Below, piece after piece: positions 26,151 to 36,870 of a stretch of 64,000 bases of DNA (positions within the stretch are counted from its first letter, which is position 1; every line of letters starts with the position of its first letter). Under the pieces are notes generated by a model. The model worked only from the letters and a program-made list of their open reading frames with translations. It was not told the DNA's origin and did not search any database. The stretch lies in the NCBI GenBank assembly GCA_003215555.1, contig QCKE01000002.1, positions 98,959 to 162,958 on the forward strand, written 5' to 3'. This DNA is from Prochlorococcus sp. AG-409-K04 (GTDB taxonomy: Bacteria; Cyanobacteriota; Cyanobacteriia; PCC-6307; Cyanobiaceae). A program made the translations under genes and the position numbers.

Positions 26151-29100
26151 TTATGTAGTTAATTTTCTTCGTTGAGTTACCAATTTATATCCTTCAATAA
26201 GATCACCTTCTTTCCAATTTGCAAATCGATCGCACCCTATGCCACATTCAAAGCCATTTGCTACCTCTTTAACTACATCTCTATTACGTCGCAAAGAGTC
26301 AAGATCTCCTTCAAAAACAATTTGACCTGATCGTTTGACCTTTACTTTGCAATTACGTTGGAGTTTTCCATTTGTAACATAACAGCCTGCCACCGCACTT
26401 TTGCCGATAGAGAAAATAGCTCTAACTTCAGCTTCACCAGTTTTTTCTTCTACCAAATCAGGTTCAAGTAATCCTTCCATTGCAAGTTGTATGTCTTCAA
26501 GAAGCTTGTAAATAACTTCATATTCACGAACATCGACACTGTTTGCATCGGCTGCTCTTTTGGCTCCAGATGCCATCGAGGTATTAAATCCAATAATTAC
26601 TGCTCCAGAAGCTGCAGCAAGATCGACATCGGTTTCAGTGATTTCACCTGGTGCAGATAGAAGAACTCTGACTTGAACTTCATCTTTTGGTAATTGCTCT
26701 AATGATCCGAGTATTGCTTCTACACTTCCTTGAACGTCAGCTTTAAGAATTAGATTTAGTTCTTTTAGCTCCCCTTCATTTGCTTGCCCCGACATTGCTG
26801 CAAGTGATACTCTTCGTGATGCCATTTGTTGAGCAAGTCGAGTGGCTCTGGCATCTGAAGCTTTTACTCCAACTACATTTCGTGCAGATTTCTCATCTGG
26901 ATAAACTTCAAACTCATCTCCTGCTGTAGGCACTTCGTTGAAACCAAGAGCCTCTACAGGGCATGAAGGACCAGCTTCTTTGAGTCTTTTACCATTTTCG
27001 TCAACCATTGCTCTAATCTTTCCGAGAACTGCGCCTGCTGCTACAACATCTCCAGATTTCAGTGTCCCATTTTGCACTAATAATGTTGCAACAGGACCTT
27101 TAGCTTTATCAAGATGTGCTTCTACGACTGTTCCTTTTGCAAGACGATCTGGGTTGGCTTGAAGATCTTCTACTTCGGTTACAAGGAGAATCATTTCTAA
27201 TAATTTGTCTATATTTTCCCCTTTGATTGCACTTACAGGCATCATTACTACATCTCCACCCCAATCTTCTGCGACTAGTTCTTGTTCAGATAATTCTTGC
27301 TTAACTCGGTCAGGAGATGCACCTTCTTTATCTATTTTATTTATGGCAACAACAATAGGAACTTTTGCAGCACGCGCATGACTAATTGCTTCTAATGTTT
27401 GTGGCCTGACTCCATCATCAGCTGCCACTACAAGTACTGCTACATCTGTAACTTTTGTTCCTCTAGCACGCATAGCTGTAAAGGCTTCATGACCAGGTGT
27501 GTCTAAGAAGGTGAGCTTGCGTATGTTGTTGTCATGTTTTACTTCAACTTGGTACGCGCCAATATGCTGAGTAATGCCTCCGGCTTCTCCTGCAGCAACT
27601 CGGGCTTTTCTAATGGCATCTAAAAGACTTGTTTTCCCATGATCGACGTGTCCCATAACAGTTACGACTGGGGGTCTTCTAATTAAATGTTGGATGTCTC
27701 CTTCTTCAATCATCTCTACAGTTTTCTTGGCAGCTTCTTCTGCATCATCTTGTAAAACAGGTACGCCAAATTCTTCAGCAACAGTTTCGATGGTTTGTAA
27801 GTCTAAAGATTGCGTAACTGTTGCTGTAATTCCTTTGAAGAAAAGGGACTTGATGATCTCTGAGCTTTCAACACTTAGTTTGTCTGCTAGTTCTTGAACA
27901 GTAATGTTATCTTCGGGAACAATAATCATTTCTGGACGGACTTGTTTTGCTTCACGAGCTGCACGTAACTCCATAGCTCTTCTTCGTTGCCTTTGACGGG
28001 TTGATTCTTTTTTGCGTTTTCTAATTGCCCCAGTTGGTTTAGAACTAGTCTTCTGCTTGGACTTGGCTTTTGTTGGACTTGCAGGACGAGCTAAGCTTGC
28101 TGAAAGCAATGTAGCTTGCTGACCTCCAGCAAATCCACTGGTTTCTGTAGTTAAGGCATCATCATTTTCACCAATAATATGAACCTTTTGGCGTTGTTTT
28201 TGAGGAGATTTATTCCTCAGTGCTTCTAATTTTGCAGCATCATCCCAATCAGGTCTTTTTTTTCTAGCTGAACCTTGTGCATTTGCGCGTTGAGGAGGCC
28301 TTTTTGGTGCCGCAGATGGAGTAGGTCTATTTGTTGGAGGCTTGGCTGATGGTACCCCTTCTCTCTTTACACCTTTTGCTGATTCATTCCGTCTTGTAGG
28401 AGGCGTCGCTTTATTTGTAGGCTTTTGCAATTGCATTAGCTCACCAGGTGCTACTGGCCTGCGCATTCCCGGGGGCATCCCTGGTCTTCCTGGAGGCATC
28501 CCTGGTCTTCCTGGAGGCATCCCTCCTGGTCGTGGTCGCATTTGTTGTGAACGATCACTATCTGACCTTCTTCCACTACCTTGTTTGAATTGTGGAGAAT
28601 ATGGATTACCTCCTGGTTGACGATTATCTCTATCTTTCGGGCCTCGTCTGCCAGTATTGGATTGTTTATTGTTGTTGCGTCTGATAGGTGCACCAACTAG
28701 TTCAACTTTATTTTTGTTCTCTTTAAATGGTGTCTCATTAGACTTTCTTTGTGTCTTAGATTGAATATTGTTTTTTCTTTCACCTAAAGGTCTTCTCGAA
28801 TTAAGTGAGGAATTGTTGTTTGATTTTTCAGCTTGGGCTGGTCTGTAGTTGGTTACTTGTGGACGTGGACGTGGACGTGGAGGTGCTGCTAACGGCTTAT
28901 TAGGAGTGGAAGTCTTTTGCCCTATTGTATTTGAGGGTTTTTGAGTAAGTGGTTTTGAAGGCTTGTTAAATAAATTTGATGATTTGTTAGTTGTCTGTGG
29001 CAGTGGTTTTTGCTGTTGCTGTGGTTTTGATGGTTTGCTAATGATGTTTGTTTTTTTATCCTCTGAAACTGCTTCTCTTGCAATTGGTGGGTTTATTGAG

Positions 29101-29630
29101 TTTTTTTGACTAATGGGCGAAGTTGGGCGAGCTGGCTGCTTAGGTTGTATTTGAGAAGGATTAATATTTTTGGGTTGATTAGAAAGTGGCTTTGCAGGTT
29201 GTTTGGGTTGTATAGGGGATACTATTTTATTGGTTGTTTTGTTGTCTTTTTTTAGAGATGAAGGAGGTGTAGGAGACTTTGCAATTTTTTGCTTTGAGGG
29301 TGAAATAGATGGGATTTTTTTCTGCTCTGACTTGTTTTGTTTATGGTTGTTGTCCCTAATGTTGTTTGCTTTGTTTTTTTGTACCGTTGCTTCTGCGGCT
29401 TTTTTAAGAGAGAGGATTTCTTTATTGTTTGATTTTGGTTTCGCAGGGCTATGTATATTTTTTGTCCCAGATATTAATTGTTTGATTTTTGATGCGTCTT
29501 CATCACTGATTGAACTGCTATGACTTTTAACTGAAATCGATAGCTTTTTAGCAGCATTAAGCACATCTTTATTGTCCAGATTTAAATCTCTGGAAAGTTC
29601 GTAGATCCTGATTTTGCCGCTGCTGGTCAT
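26151..29630 (-). CDS. infB: Translation initiation factor IF-2
   Basis: GTPase that places fMet-tRNA on the 30S subunit and promotes subunit joining. I chose the ATG giving [16 protein letters not shown], the usual cyanobacterial start (1159 aa), rather than a TTG eight codons upstream. Order: short IF2-N helix domain, a long basic, Pro/Lys/Gln-rich linker of over 400 residues, a second IF2-N domain, then the G domain ([27 protein letters not shown]), domain II and the C-terminal fMet-tRNA-binding domain. The linker contains three tandem MPPGRPG-type units and a PRPRPR tract. Last gene of rimP-nusA-ylxR-infB. Confidence 0.97.
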   Translation of the reverse strand: MTSSGKIRIYELSRDLNLDNKDVLNAAKKLSISVKSHSSSISDEDASKIKQLISGTKNIHSPAKPKSNNKEILSLKKAAEATVQKNKANNIRDNNHKQNKSEQKKIPSISPSKQKIAKSPTPPSSLKKDNKTTNKIVSPIQPKQPAKPLSNQPKNINPSQIQPKQPARPTSPISQKNSINPPIAREAVSEDKKTNIISKPSKPQQQQKPLPQTTNKSSNLFNKPSKPLTQKPSNTIGQKTSTPNKPLAAPPRPRPRPQVTNYRPAQAEKSNNNSSLNSRRPLGERKNNIQSKTQRKSNETPFKENKNKVELVGAPIRRNNNKQSNTGRRGPKDRDNRQPGGNPYSPQFKQGSGRRSDSDRSQQMRPRPGGMPPGRPGMPPGRPGMPPGMRRPVAPGELMQLQKPTNKATPPTRRNESAKGVKREGVPSAKPPTNRPTPSAAPKRPPQRANAQGSARKKRPDWDDAAKLEALRNKSPQKQRQKVHIIGENDDALTTETSGFAGGQQATLLSASLARPASPTKAKSKQKTSSKPTGAIRKRKKESTRQRQRRRAMELRAAREAKQVRPEMIIVPEDNITVQELADKLSVESSEIIKSLFFKGITATVTQSLDLQTIETVAEEFGVPVLQDDAEEAAKKTVEMIEEGDIQHLIRRPPVVTVMGHVDHGKTSLLDAIRKARVAAGEAGGITQHIGAYQVEVKHDNNIRKLTFLDTPGHEAFTAMRARGTKVTDVAVLVVAADDGVRPQTLEAISHARAAKVPIVVAINKIDKEGASPDRVKQELSEQELVAEDWGGDVVMMPVSAIKGENIDKLLEMILLVTEVEDLQANPDRLAKGTVVEAHLDKAKGPVATLLVQNGTLKSGDVVAAGAVLGKIRAMVDENGKRLKEAGPSCPVEALGFNEVPTAGDEFEVYPDEKSARNVVGVKASDARATRLAQQMASRRVSLAAMSGQANEGELKELNLILKADVQGSVEAILGSLEQLPKDEVQVRVLLSAPGEITETDVDLAAASGAVIIGFNTSMASGAKRAADANSVDVREYEVIYKLLEDIQLAMEGLLEPDLVEEKTGEAEVRAIFSIGKSAVAGCYVTNGKLQRNCKVKVKRSGQIVFEGDLDSLRRNRDVVKEVANGFECGIGCDRFANWKEGDLIEGYKLVTQRRKLTT
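28474..28535 (-). repeat. 21-bp tandem repeat inside infB
   Basis: Three in-frame copies of a 21-bp unit start at 28474, 28495 and 28516 and encode MPPGRPG-like heptapeptides in the disordered linker of IF-2. A second simple repeat, GGACGT three times near 28861-28878, encodes alternating Pro-Arg. Both are prone to length change by slippage without frame loss. Confidence 0.85.
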
Positions 29631-29694
29631 TAATTTTTGGGTGAATGCTGGCAACAGTTGTGAGAAGATCCCTTATGGTTTTGGGTTCCTTCTT

Positions 29695-29973
29695 TTATAT
29701 TGCCTTAGTAATTGAATCCTTGCTCTGATTCAATCGATTTTGAAGTACCTCGATAACAGTGGTTTTGACCTGACATCTAAGTGCTTTTTGTAAACGTTTC
29801 CGTTGCCAAGCTTCTTTGAGGCAGTTCTCATTAGGGCATAAATAGGCTGACCTACCCATTCCTGTGTCAAGAACAACACCAACCTTAAAGTCTCTGATTA
29901 CTCTCCAGAGCTTCTTGCGATCGAAAAGGTTTCTACAAGCAACGCAACGACGCAGGATGGGAGAGTGTTTCAC
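29695..29973 (-). CDS. ylxR: YlxR (DUF448) RNA-binding protein
   Basis: Small basic protein of 92 aa with the family start ILRRCVACRNLFDRKKLWRVIR and the GRSAYLCPNENCLKEAWQRKRLQKAL segment. YlxR has an RNA-binding-like fold. In some bacteria it is reported to affect RNase P or to act as a regulator, and no role is proved here. The two CxxC-like pairs (CVAC, CPNENC) could bind metal. It overlaps the nusA stop by 4 nt and sits in the conserved place between nusA and infB. Confidence 0.93.
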   Translation of the reverse strand: MKHSPILRRCVACRNLFDRKKLWRVIRDFKVGVVLDTGMGRSAYLCPNENCLKEAWQRKRLQKALRCQVKTTVIEVLQNRLNQSKDSITKAI

Positions 29974-31391
29974 CGGGGTCTATCCTCTTGGTTATCTAAC
30001 TGATCGTTTTTCTCTGAGTTGTCTTGGCTTTCTTCATCATTAGTTATATCAGATGAATTTGTTGTATCAATTTCATCAATCTCAGATTTTTCTTCTTCAT
30101 CTTCTGGAAGAGGATAAAGCTCTCTTAGACGGGCATCTTCTTCAGCCCTTGCGGCTTGTTCAGCAGCTAAGCGATCTTCAGCTTCTCTTTGAAGAGCTTC
30201 TTCTTCTTCTCTTTGCGAGATAAGCTCCGCAACAATTGCATCTTCAGCTGCTTGATCATATTCTTGGGAATTTTTAACGTCGATTTTCCAGCCTGTCAAT
30301 CTGGCTGCTAAGCGAACATTTTGTCCTTCTCTGCCTATAGCAAGACTGAGTTGATCAGGCGGGACAAGTACATGTGCATGTTGACCTTCGGGATCAACAA
30401 GTCTTACAACTTCCACTCTCGCTGGACTGAGAGAATTGCAGATATACTGGACAGGATCTGCAGACCAACGAATGACATCAATTTTTTCACCTCTAAGTTC
30501 ATTGACGACCTGTTGAATTCGCGAACCTCTTGCTCCAATGCATGCACCAACAGGATCAACTTCTCGTTCAATACTATCAACAGCAACTTTTGTTCTTGGC
30601 CCCACAGATCTACTAGGAGGATTGGCCTCTCTAGAAACTGCAACAATTCTGACTGACCCCTCTTGTATCTCAGGAACTTCATTTTCAAATAAATACACTA
30701 CTAATCCCGCATTTGCTCTGCTGACGAATAACTGAGGTCCACGCCTTGGTACTTCACTTACTTCTTTAAGAAACACTTTGAATGTTGCATTTGCTCGATA
30801 ATTATCATTAGGAAGTTGATCTTTTTTGGGTAGTTCAGCTTCTACTTCTGGTCTTCCCAAGCCAGAAGTAACGCCCATAATTACAGACTGACGTTCAAAT
30901 CGAATTACTCGTGCAGTGAGTACTGGGTCCTCAAGATCAGCAAATTCTTCTTGAATCATTCTTCTTTGCTGATCACGCAATTTTTGAGCAAGAACTTGCT
31001 TTGTTGTTGCAGCTGCCATTCTTCCAAATTCTTCTTTTTCCGGAGTTACATCAAGAACTACTGTGTCCCCTTCTTGAGCATCTTCAGCAACTTGCATTAC
31101 CTCTGACAAAGCTATTTGATGATCTTCGCTTTCAACTTCTTCGACGATGATTTTGCTTGCTAATACTCGATAGCCTTCTTCATCTAGATCTAATCCTATA
31201 TCAAAGTTACTGAAGTACTCTTCTTCAAAAGGATTTTCATTTATTCCTAAATATAGGGTTCTTCTATATCTTTCATAGCCTTTAAGTAGGGCTTCTCTCA
31301 AAGCAGTTTCTACGACTTGAGCAGGGAGTTTTTTCTCCTCACTAATGTCTTCGATTAAATTATTGAGCCCGGGGAGTAGAACTAATGCCAT
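29970..31391 (-). CDS. nusA: Transcription termination/antitermination factor NusA
   Basis: Binds RNA polymerase and nascent RNA to control pausing, termination and antitermination. The 473-aa chain has the N-terminal polymerase-binding domain ([36 protein letters not shown]), an S1 domain ending near [21 protein letters not shown], and two KH domains ([27 protein letters not shown] and [28 protein letters not shown]). The last ~80 residues are acidic and Glu/Asp-rich. The acidic repeats of some proteobacterial forms are absent, as in other cyanobacteria. It lies 48 nt downstream of rimP. Confidence 0.96.
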   Translation of the reverse strand: MALVLLPGLNNLIEDISEEKKLPAQVVETALREALLKGYERYRRTLYLGINENPFEEEYFSNFDIGLDLDEEGYRVLASKIIVEEVESEDHQIALSEVMQVAEDAQEGDTVVLDVTPEKEEFGRMAAATTKQVLAQKLRDQQRRMIQEEFADLEDPVLTARVIRFERQSVIMGVTSGLGRPEVEAELPKKDQLPNDNYRANATFKVFLKEVSEVPRRGPQLFVSRANAGLVVYLFENEVPEIQEGSVRIVAVSREANPPSRSVGPRTKVAVDSIEREVDPVGACIGARGSRIQQVVNELRGEKIDVIRWSADPVQYICNSLSPARVEVVRLVDPEGQHAHVLVPPDQLSLAIGREGQNVRLAARLTGWKIDVKNSQEYDQAAEDAIVAELISQREEEEALQREAEDRLAAEQAARAEEDARLRELYPLPEDEEEKSEIDEIDTTNSSDITNDEESQDNSEKNDQLDNQEDRPR

Positions 31392-31439
31392 CGATGATGG
31401 AAATGTGAATTGGAATGAAGTGGTTTAATGTTGACGTTG

Positions 31440-31907
31440 TTATTCAGTAGGGCTTACTAGCCGCACTTGAATAACTTCATCTCGAGGAATTTTGCTTATT
31501 TTCCCTTTGATATTTATTTTTAAGTGTTCTTTTGATCTTGTGTGTAGTAATCCACTTTCAATAATTTGTGAATTGGATTTGCTTTTGGTGGCAACCTCAA
31601 TTGGGAAGCCTTTAAAGGTTATGAAATCTTTGTCAGTTTGAAGAACTTCGGTTAGGCCAGGGCTGCTAACCTCTAAAACATGAGGAATGTTCAGTAATTC
31701 TGAATTATCTATAGATTCACCAACTGATCCACTAAATTTAGAACAGTCATCTAATGAGACATCTTCTCCATTTTGATGACGAATTTGAATTTGTATTGTC
31801 ATAGGCTTAATCTCAGCAAAAATTTTAAACCCTACTATTTCAAAACCTTCTCTTGTAGCTGTTAGTCCAGCCAAGTGTTCTAAATCTTTTGAGATCTGTT
31901 TTAGCAA
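31440..31907 (-). CDS. rimP: Ribosome maturation factor RimP
   Basis: Helps assemble the 30S subunit. The 155-aa product has the two expected parts: an N-terminal alpha/beta domain with GFEIVGFKI and DVSLDDCSKFSGSVGESIDN, then the HVLEVSSPGL signature and an SH3-like C-terminal domain. The start appears to be TTG; no in-frame ATG fits. It is the first gene of the nusA-infB operon. A perfect 6-bp hairpin, GTTGGG/CCCAAC, lies 15 bases upstream of the start in the leader. Confidence 0.92.
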   Translation of the reverse strand: MLKQISKDLEHLAGLTATREGFEIVGFKIFAEIKPMTIQIQIRHQNGEDVSLDDCSKFSGSVGESIDNSELLNIPHVLEVSSPGLTEVLQTDKDFITFKGFPIEVATKSKSNSQIIESGLLHTRSKEHLKINIKGKISKIPRDEVIQVRLVSPTE

Positions 31908-31922
31908 GGGATAGAATCTTAA

Positions 31923-31940
31923 GTTGGGTCTTAGCCCAAC
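31923..31940 (-). promoter_or_regulatory. Hairpin in the rimP leader
   Basis: GTTGGG-TCTTAG-CCCAAC forms a 6-bp stem and 6-nt loop 15 nt upstream of the rimP start on the minus strand. It would fold just before the ribosome-binding region and could tune initiation from the TTG start. Only the structure is seen; the role is inferred. Confidence 0.35.
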
Positions 31941-32044
31941 AGTATTTATATTGAACCTACCTTCTCTTAAAGAGGGTACTGTTAGGCTAGTTAATTCTAC
32001 TTGATGATCTTTTAATTTTCTATATTTTCAAGTGATTTATTTGA

Positions 32045-33247
<1,203 letters not shown>

Positions 33248-33283
33248 AAAGGTTGCTACTGTCTCGACAAGTTTTTTTTACAT

Positions 33284-34000
33284 ATGACGGATCTACAAAC
33301 ACAAATGAAGTTAGCAGTTGCGCAAGCTGCTGTTGAAAACATTGAGGATGGAATGGTTCTTGGTCTTGGTTCAGGCTCTACAGCAGCTTTAATGATTCAG
33401 GCGCTAGGAATGAAACTTCAAGATGGATCTCTCAAGAATATTGTTGGCGTAACTACTTCTTTTCAGGGGGAAGTCCTTGCACAGCAACTAGAAATACCTT
33501 TACGCAATTTTTCTGCGGTCAGCAAAATTGATTTAGCAATAGATGGCGCAGATGAAGTCGACCCTTCTTTTCAACTAATTAAAGGAGGAGGAGCTTGTCA
33601 TGTTCAAGAGAAGCTAGTAGCTTCAATTTCCGATCGATTTATTGTTGTTGTTGATTCCTCTAAAATTGTTCAGAAACTTAATTTAGGATTTCGTCTTCCT
33701 GTGGAAGTTTTGCCAATAACTTGGCAATTAGTCCAAAGCAAATTGAAAGATCTTGGGGGTATAGCAGATCTAAGAATGGCTGAGAAAAAAGCAGGACCAG
33801 TTGTGACAGATCAAGGTAATTTGGTTCTTGATGTAAGTTTTAAAAATGGTATTGATGACCCTAAAAACCTAGAAAGAGAAATTAATAATTTGCCAGGTGT
33901 ATTGGAAAATGGTTTATTTGTAAATCTTGTAGATGAAGTGTTAGTTGGAAAAATCGAAAATGGATCTGCCATTGTCAATAATTTGCAAAAGATTAGTTAA
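33284..34000 (+). CDS. rpiA: Ribose-5-phosphate isomerase A
   Basis: Interconverts ribose 5-phosphate and ribulose 5-phosphate in the Calvin and pentose phosphate cycles. The 238-aa sequence has the phosphate-binding [12 protein letters not shown] loop, DGADEVDP with the catalytic aspartates, and [14 protein letters not shown] with the active lysine and glutamate. The length is normal. It follows the HtrA gene on the same strand, and its stop overlaps the 3' end of hisD on the opposite strand by 8 nt. Confidence 0.96.
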   Translation: MTDLQTQMKLAVAQAAVENIEDGMVLGLGSGSTAALMIQALGMKLQDGSLKNIVGVTTSFQGEVLAQQLEIPLRNFSAVSKIDLAIDGADEVDPSFQLIKGGGACHVQEKLVASISDRFIVVVDSSKIVQKLNLGFRLPVEVLPITWQLVQSKLKDLGGIADLRMAEKKAGPVVTDQGNLVLDVSFKNGIDDPKNLEREINNLPGVLENGLFVNLVDEVLVGKIENGSAIVNNLQKIS

Positions 34001-35297
34001 GTCTTCGCTTAATAGATTGCGAATGACTGTGGAGTCCTTCACTATTGGCTAATTCGATTATTGCATTGCCGGTTTGTTTAAGAGCTTCTTTAGAAAAATT
34101 TATTATAGAGCTATTTTTCATAAAAGTTTCTACTGCTAATGCACTGCTAAATCTAGCTGTACCAGATGTAGGTAAAGTATGATTTGGACCTGCAAGATAG
34201 TCTCCTGTCGCTTCTGGACTCCATTCGCCTATAAATATTGCACCAGCATTTTTGATTTTTTTTGTGAATTCTATAGGTTTCTCAATTAACAGTTCAAGAT
34301 GCTCCGGTGCAAATTTGTTACTTAACATTGCACATGTTTCTAGATCTTTGCATAGAACAATTAGGCCCCAATTTTGAAGTGCTTGGAGGCATATATTTGC
34401 ACGAGGATGTTCTTTTAGTTGAGTTTCAATTTCTGAATTGATTTTTTCTGCAAGGTTAGTCTCTGTAGTTAACAATATTGCTGCAGCCAGTGGATCATGT
34501 TCTGCTTGTGCTAATAAGTCAGAAGCCACTTGCTTAATATTGGCAGTCTTATCTGCAATTATTAAAACTTCGCTTGGTCCAGCGAGAGAATCAATACCTA
34601 CTTGTCCATATACACTTTTCTTTGCCAACGTGACATAAATATTCCCTGGTCCACTAATAACATCTACGCGAGGAACGGTTTCAGTACCAAATGCAAGTGC
34701 TCCTATTGCTTGAGCACCACCAATGCGAAAAATTTTATTAATTCCAGTGATATAAGCTGCTGCAAGAACGGTCTTATTTATTTCTCCTTTTTTGTTAGCA
34801 GGAGAAACCATGATAATTTCTTCTACTCCTGCCACTATTGCAGGAATTGCATTCATTAGAACAGTGCTTGGATATGCGGCTCTTCCTCCTGGGATATAAA
34901 TCCCGGCTTTGTCTACAGGGCTCCATTTTCTTCCAATGATTTCCCCATGAGTTCCGTTCAAAAGTACGTCTTTAGGAATTTGAAGTTTGTGAAAGGTTTC
35001 AATTCTCTTTTTTGCCAGAGATAGTGCTTCCTGTAATGCTTTTGGGGTTGTATTCCATGCATCCAGTATTTGTTTCGATGATATTGCTAATGGTTTAGGG
35101 GTAAACCCATCAAGCTTTTCTGTAAATTGGACTAGTGCTTTGTCTCCTAGTTTTTTAACATCATCGAGAATCTTTTTGACAGTAATAGCAACTGCATCTT
35201 CATTATCAACACAAGTGCGAGAAGAAATTTCTTTCAGTCTTTTTAGACCAATCTTATGATCTGCCACGCAATTTAAAATCTGACTTTTTTCAGCCAA
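33993..35297 (-). CDS. hisD: Histidinol dehydrogenase
   Basis: Zn-dependent enzyme that oxidises L-histidinol to histidine in two NAD-linked steps. The 434-aa chain shows [21 protein letters not shown], the [27 protein letters not shown] block, [29 protein letters not shown] (a zinc-ligand and catalytic region) and the C-terminal [14 protein letters not shown]. It stands alone, away from other his genes, as is usual in cyanobacteria. It is divergent from rpsT across 130 bp. Confidence 0.96.
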   Translation of the reverse strand: MAEKSQILNCVADHKIGLKRLKEISSRTCVDNEDAVAITVKKILDDVKKLGDKALVQFTEKLDGFTPKPLAISSKQILDAWNTTPKALQEALSLAKKRIETFHKLQIPKDVLLNGTHGEIIGRKWSPVDKAGIYIPGGRAAYPSTVLMNAIPAIVAGVEEIIMVSPANKKGEINKTVLAAAYITGINKIFRIGGAQAIGALAFGTETVPRVDVISGPGNIYVTLAKKSVYGQVGIDSLAGPSEVLIIADKTANIKQVASDLLAQAEHDPLAAAILLTTETNLAEKINSEIETQLKEHPRANICLQALQNWGLIVLCKDLETCAMLSNKFAPEHLELLIEKPIEFTKKIKNAGAIFIGEWSPEATGDYLAGPNHTLPTSGTARFSSALAVETFMKNSSIINFSKEALKQTGNAIIELANSEGLHSHSQSIKRRLN

Positions 35298-35427
35298 TCT
35301 TCTTTTTTGAACGCTTTGCTTAAATTAGAACGTCATCTCATTAATTGTCTTGTTTTTGACCTAGAGTTTTATTTTAGTTAGCTTCTTAAGCTATTATTTT
35401 AAGGCTAATCTGAAATTTAAGGTTTAA

Positions 35428-35733
35428 GTGGCAAATAACAATTCAGCTAAGAAACGAATTCAGATTGCAGAACGCAATCGCATCCAAAATAGGTCTTACA
35501 AGTCTGCAATTAAGACTTTGATGAAAAATTTTTTTGAGGCCTCTAGTGTTTTTCAAGCAAAACCTAATGAAGATTCAAAAAAACATATTCAAAGATCAAT
35601 CAATGATGCGTTTAGCAAGATTGATAAGGCTGTAAAAAAAGGTGTTATTCATAGAAATAACGCTGCAAACAAAAAAGCTAGATTGAGTGCTGTATTTAAA
35701 AAGGTTGAAGAGTCAGTAGTAAAACCTAATTGA
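35428..35733 (+). CDS. rpsT: 30S ribosomal protein S20
   Basis: S20 binds 16S rRNA at the bottom of the 30S subunit. The 101-aa, lysine-rich helical protein begins [32 protein letters not shown] and contains [17 protein letters not shown], the family signature. The start is GTG with no upstream ATG in frame. It is followed after 65 nt by tatD and then the RNA polymerase operon, an order common in picocyanobacteria. Confidence 0.96.
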   Translation: MANNNSAKKRIQIAERNRIQNRSYKSAIKTLMKNFFEASSVFQAKPNEDSKKHIQRSINDAFSKIDKAVKKGVIHRNNAANKKARLSAVFKKVEESVVKPN

Positions 35734-35798
35734 TGCAGTATTAAATTACCGTTTTCCTTTGTTAGAAAGACTTCTTCAAAACTCCCTCTTTTCTAAAA

Positions 35799-36587
35799 GT
35801 GACCGTTAATTCCCTGATAGATAGTCACTGTCATATAGTTTTTTCTTCTTTTGAAAAAGATTTAGATGAAGTTGCAGCAAGATGGAGGTCTGCGGGCGTT
35901 TCAAGCTTGTTGCATGCCTGTGTTGAACCGTCAGAAATCCCTTCGATTAAGGCTTTAGCTGATCGCTTCCCTGAGCTTAGGTACTCTGTAGGCATTCATC
36001 CTTTAGATACAAAATCCTGGGAAGGCAAGGTAAGTATAGATATTTTGAGAGATGCTGCTCTTCAAGATTCTAGAGTGGTTGCAATTGGAGAGTTGGGACT
36101 TGATCTTTTTAAAGATTCGAACTTAGTAGAACAGTTAGTGGTTTTGCGTGCTCAACTTGAGTTGGCATATGATTTGGACTTGCCAGTAATAATTCATTGC
36201 AGGGATGCTTCTGAACCGATGTTGAAATTATTTCAAGAACTACAAGAATTAGGGCGAATGGTTCGTGGTGTCATGCATTGTTGGGGTGGGAATGTAGAAG
36301 AAATGGAAAAATTCCTTAATTTTGGTATGTATATTAGTTTTAGTGGAACAGTTACTTTTAAAAAAGCAACCGATATACAACAATGTGCTTTGAAGGTTCC
36401 AGAAGACAGGTTCTTAATTGAGACAGATTGCCCTTTTTTGGCCCCTGTCCCTAGACGAGGGAAAAGAAATGAACCGGCATTTGTTGAATTTGTTGCCTCT
36501 AAAATTGCTGATATCAGAGGTCAAACTTTCGCTTCTGTTGCTGAGAGTAGTTCTTCTAATGCAAGAAGATTGTTTGGTTTACCATAA
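35799..36587 (+). CDS. tatD: TatD-family metal-dependent hydrolase/DNase
   Basis: A 262-aa TIM-barrel hydrolase with the full set of metal ligands: DSHCHIVF, GIHPLDTK, GELGLDLF, IIHCRDA, MHCWGG and ETDCPFLAP. TatD proteins are 3'-5' exonucleases or D-aminoacyl-tRNA-like hydrolases. The exact substrate is uncertain. It has a GTG start. It precedes rpoB by 283 bp and may share transcription with rpsT. Confidence 0.93.
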   Translation: MTVNSLIDSHCHIVFSSFEKDLDEVAARWRSAGVSSLLHACVEPSEIPSIKALADRFPELRYSVGIHPLDTKSWEGKVSIDILRDAALQDSRVVAIGELGLDLFKDSNLVEQLVVLRAQLELAYDLDLPVIIHCRDASEPMLKLFQELQELGRMVRGVMHCWGGNVEEMEKFLNFGMYISFSGTVTFKKATDIQQCALKVPEDRFLIETDCPFLAPVPRRGKRNEPAFVEFVASKIADIRGQTFASVAESSSSNARRLFGLP

Positions 36588-36870
36588 ATTAGAAATTTAT
36601 GTAGAAAAAAAAAACTTATTAAGTTAATATTGAATATTGACTTGGGCTTGGCGTAGATTTCTACGTTCTCTCCTCGGAAAGCCTTTACCATCAAAGGTTT
36701 TTGTCGACTTATGCCTTCTTGAACAGATTTAATTGAACCGTTGAATTCTTGGCAGCCTTTCTTTTTTTTCAAAGAGAGGTCAATTTTTTTCAATGTTTTA
36801 ATTACATTTTGATTAGATCGCAACAAGTTCCAAGGATTATTTTCTTCCTATATCAGCAGCAGGTTCTCGA
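36588..36870 (+). promoter_or_regulatory. rpoB upstream region with candidate promoter and leader hairpin
   Basis: This 283-bp gap has no credible gene. TTGAAT at 36630 and TAGATT at 36654 are 18 bp apart and make a reasonable sigma-70 promoter, giving a ~200-nt leader for rpoB. Within that leader AAAGCCTTT and AAAGGTTTTT (about 36678-36702) form a bulged hairpin ending in a T-run. It could be the tatD terminator or an attenuator for rpoBC1C2. Neither has been tested. Confidence 0.4.

Noticed and set aside
36521..36826. 101-aa minus-strand ORF in front of rpoB
   Set aside because: Overlaps the 3' end of tatD and the rpoB leader; low-complexity Lys runs and no family signature.
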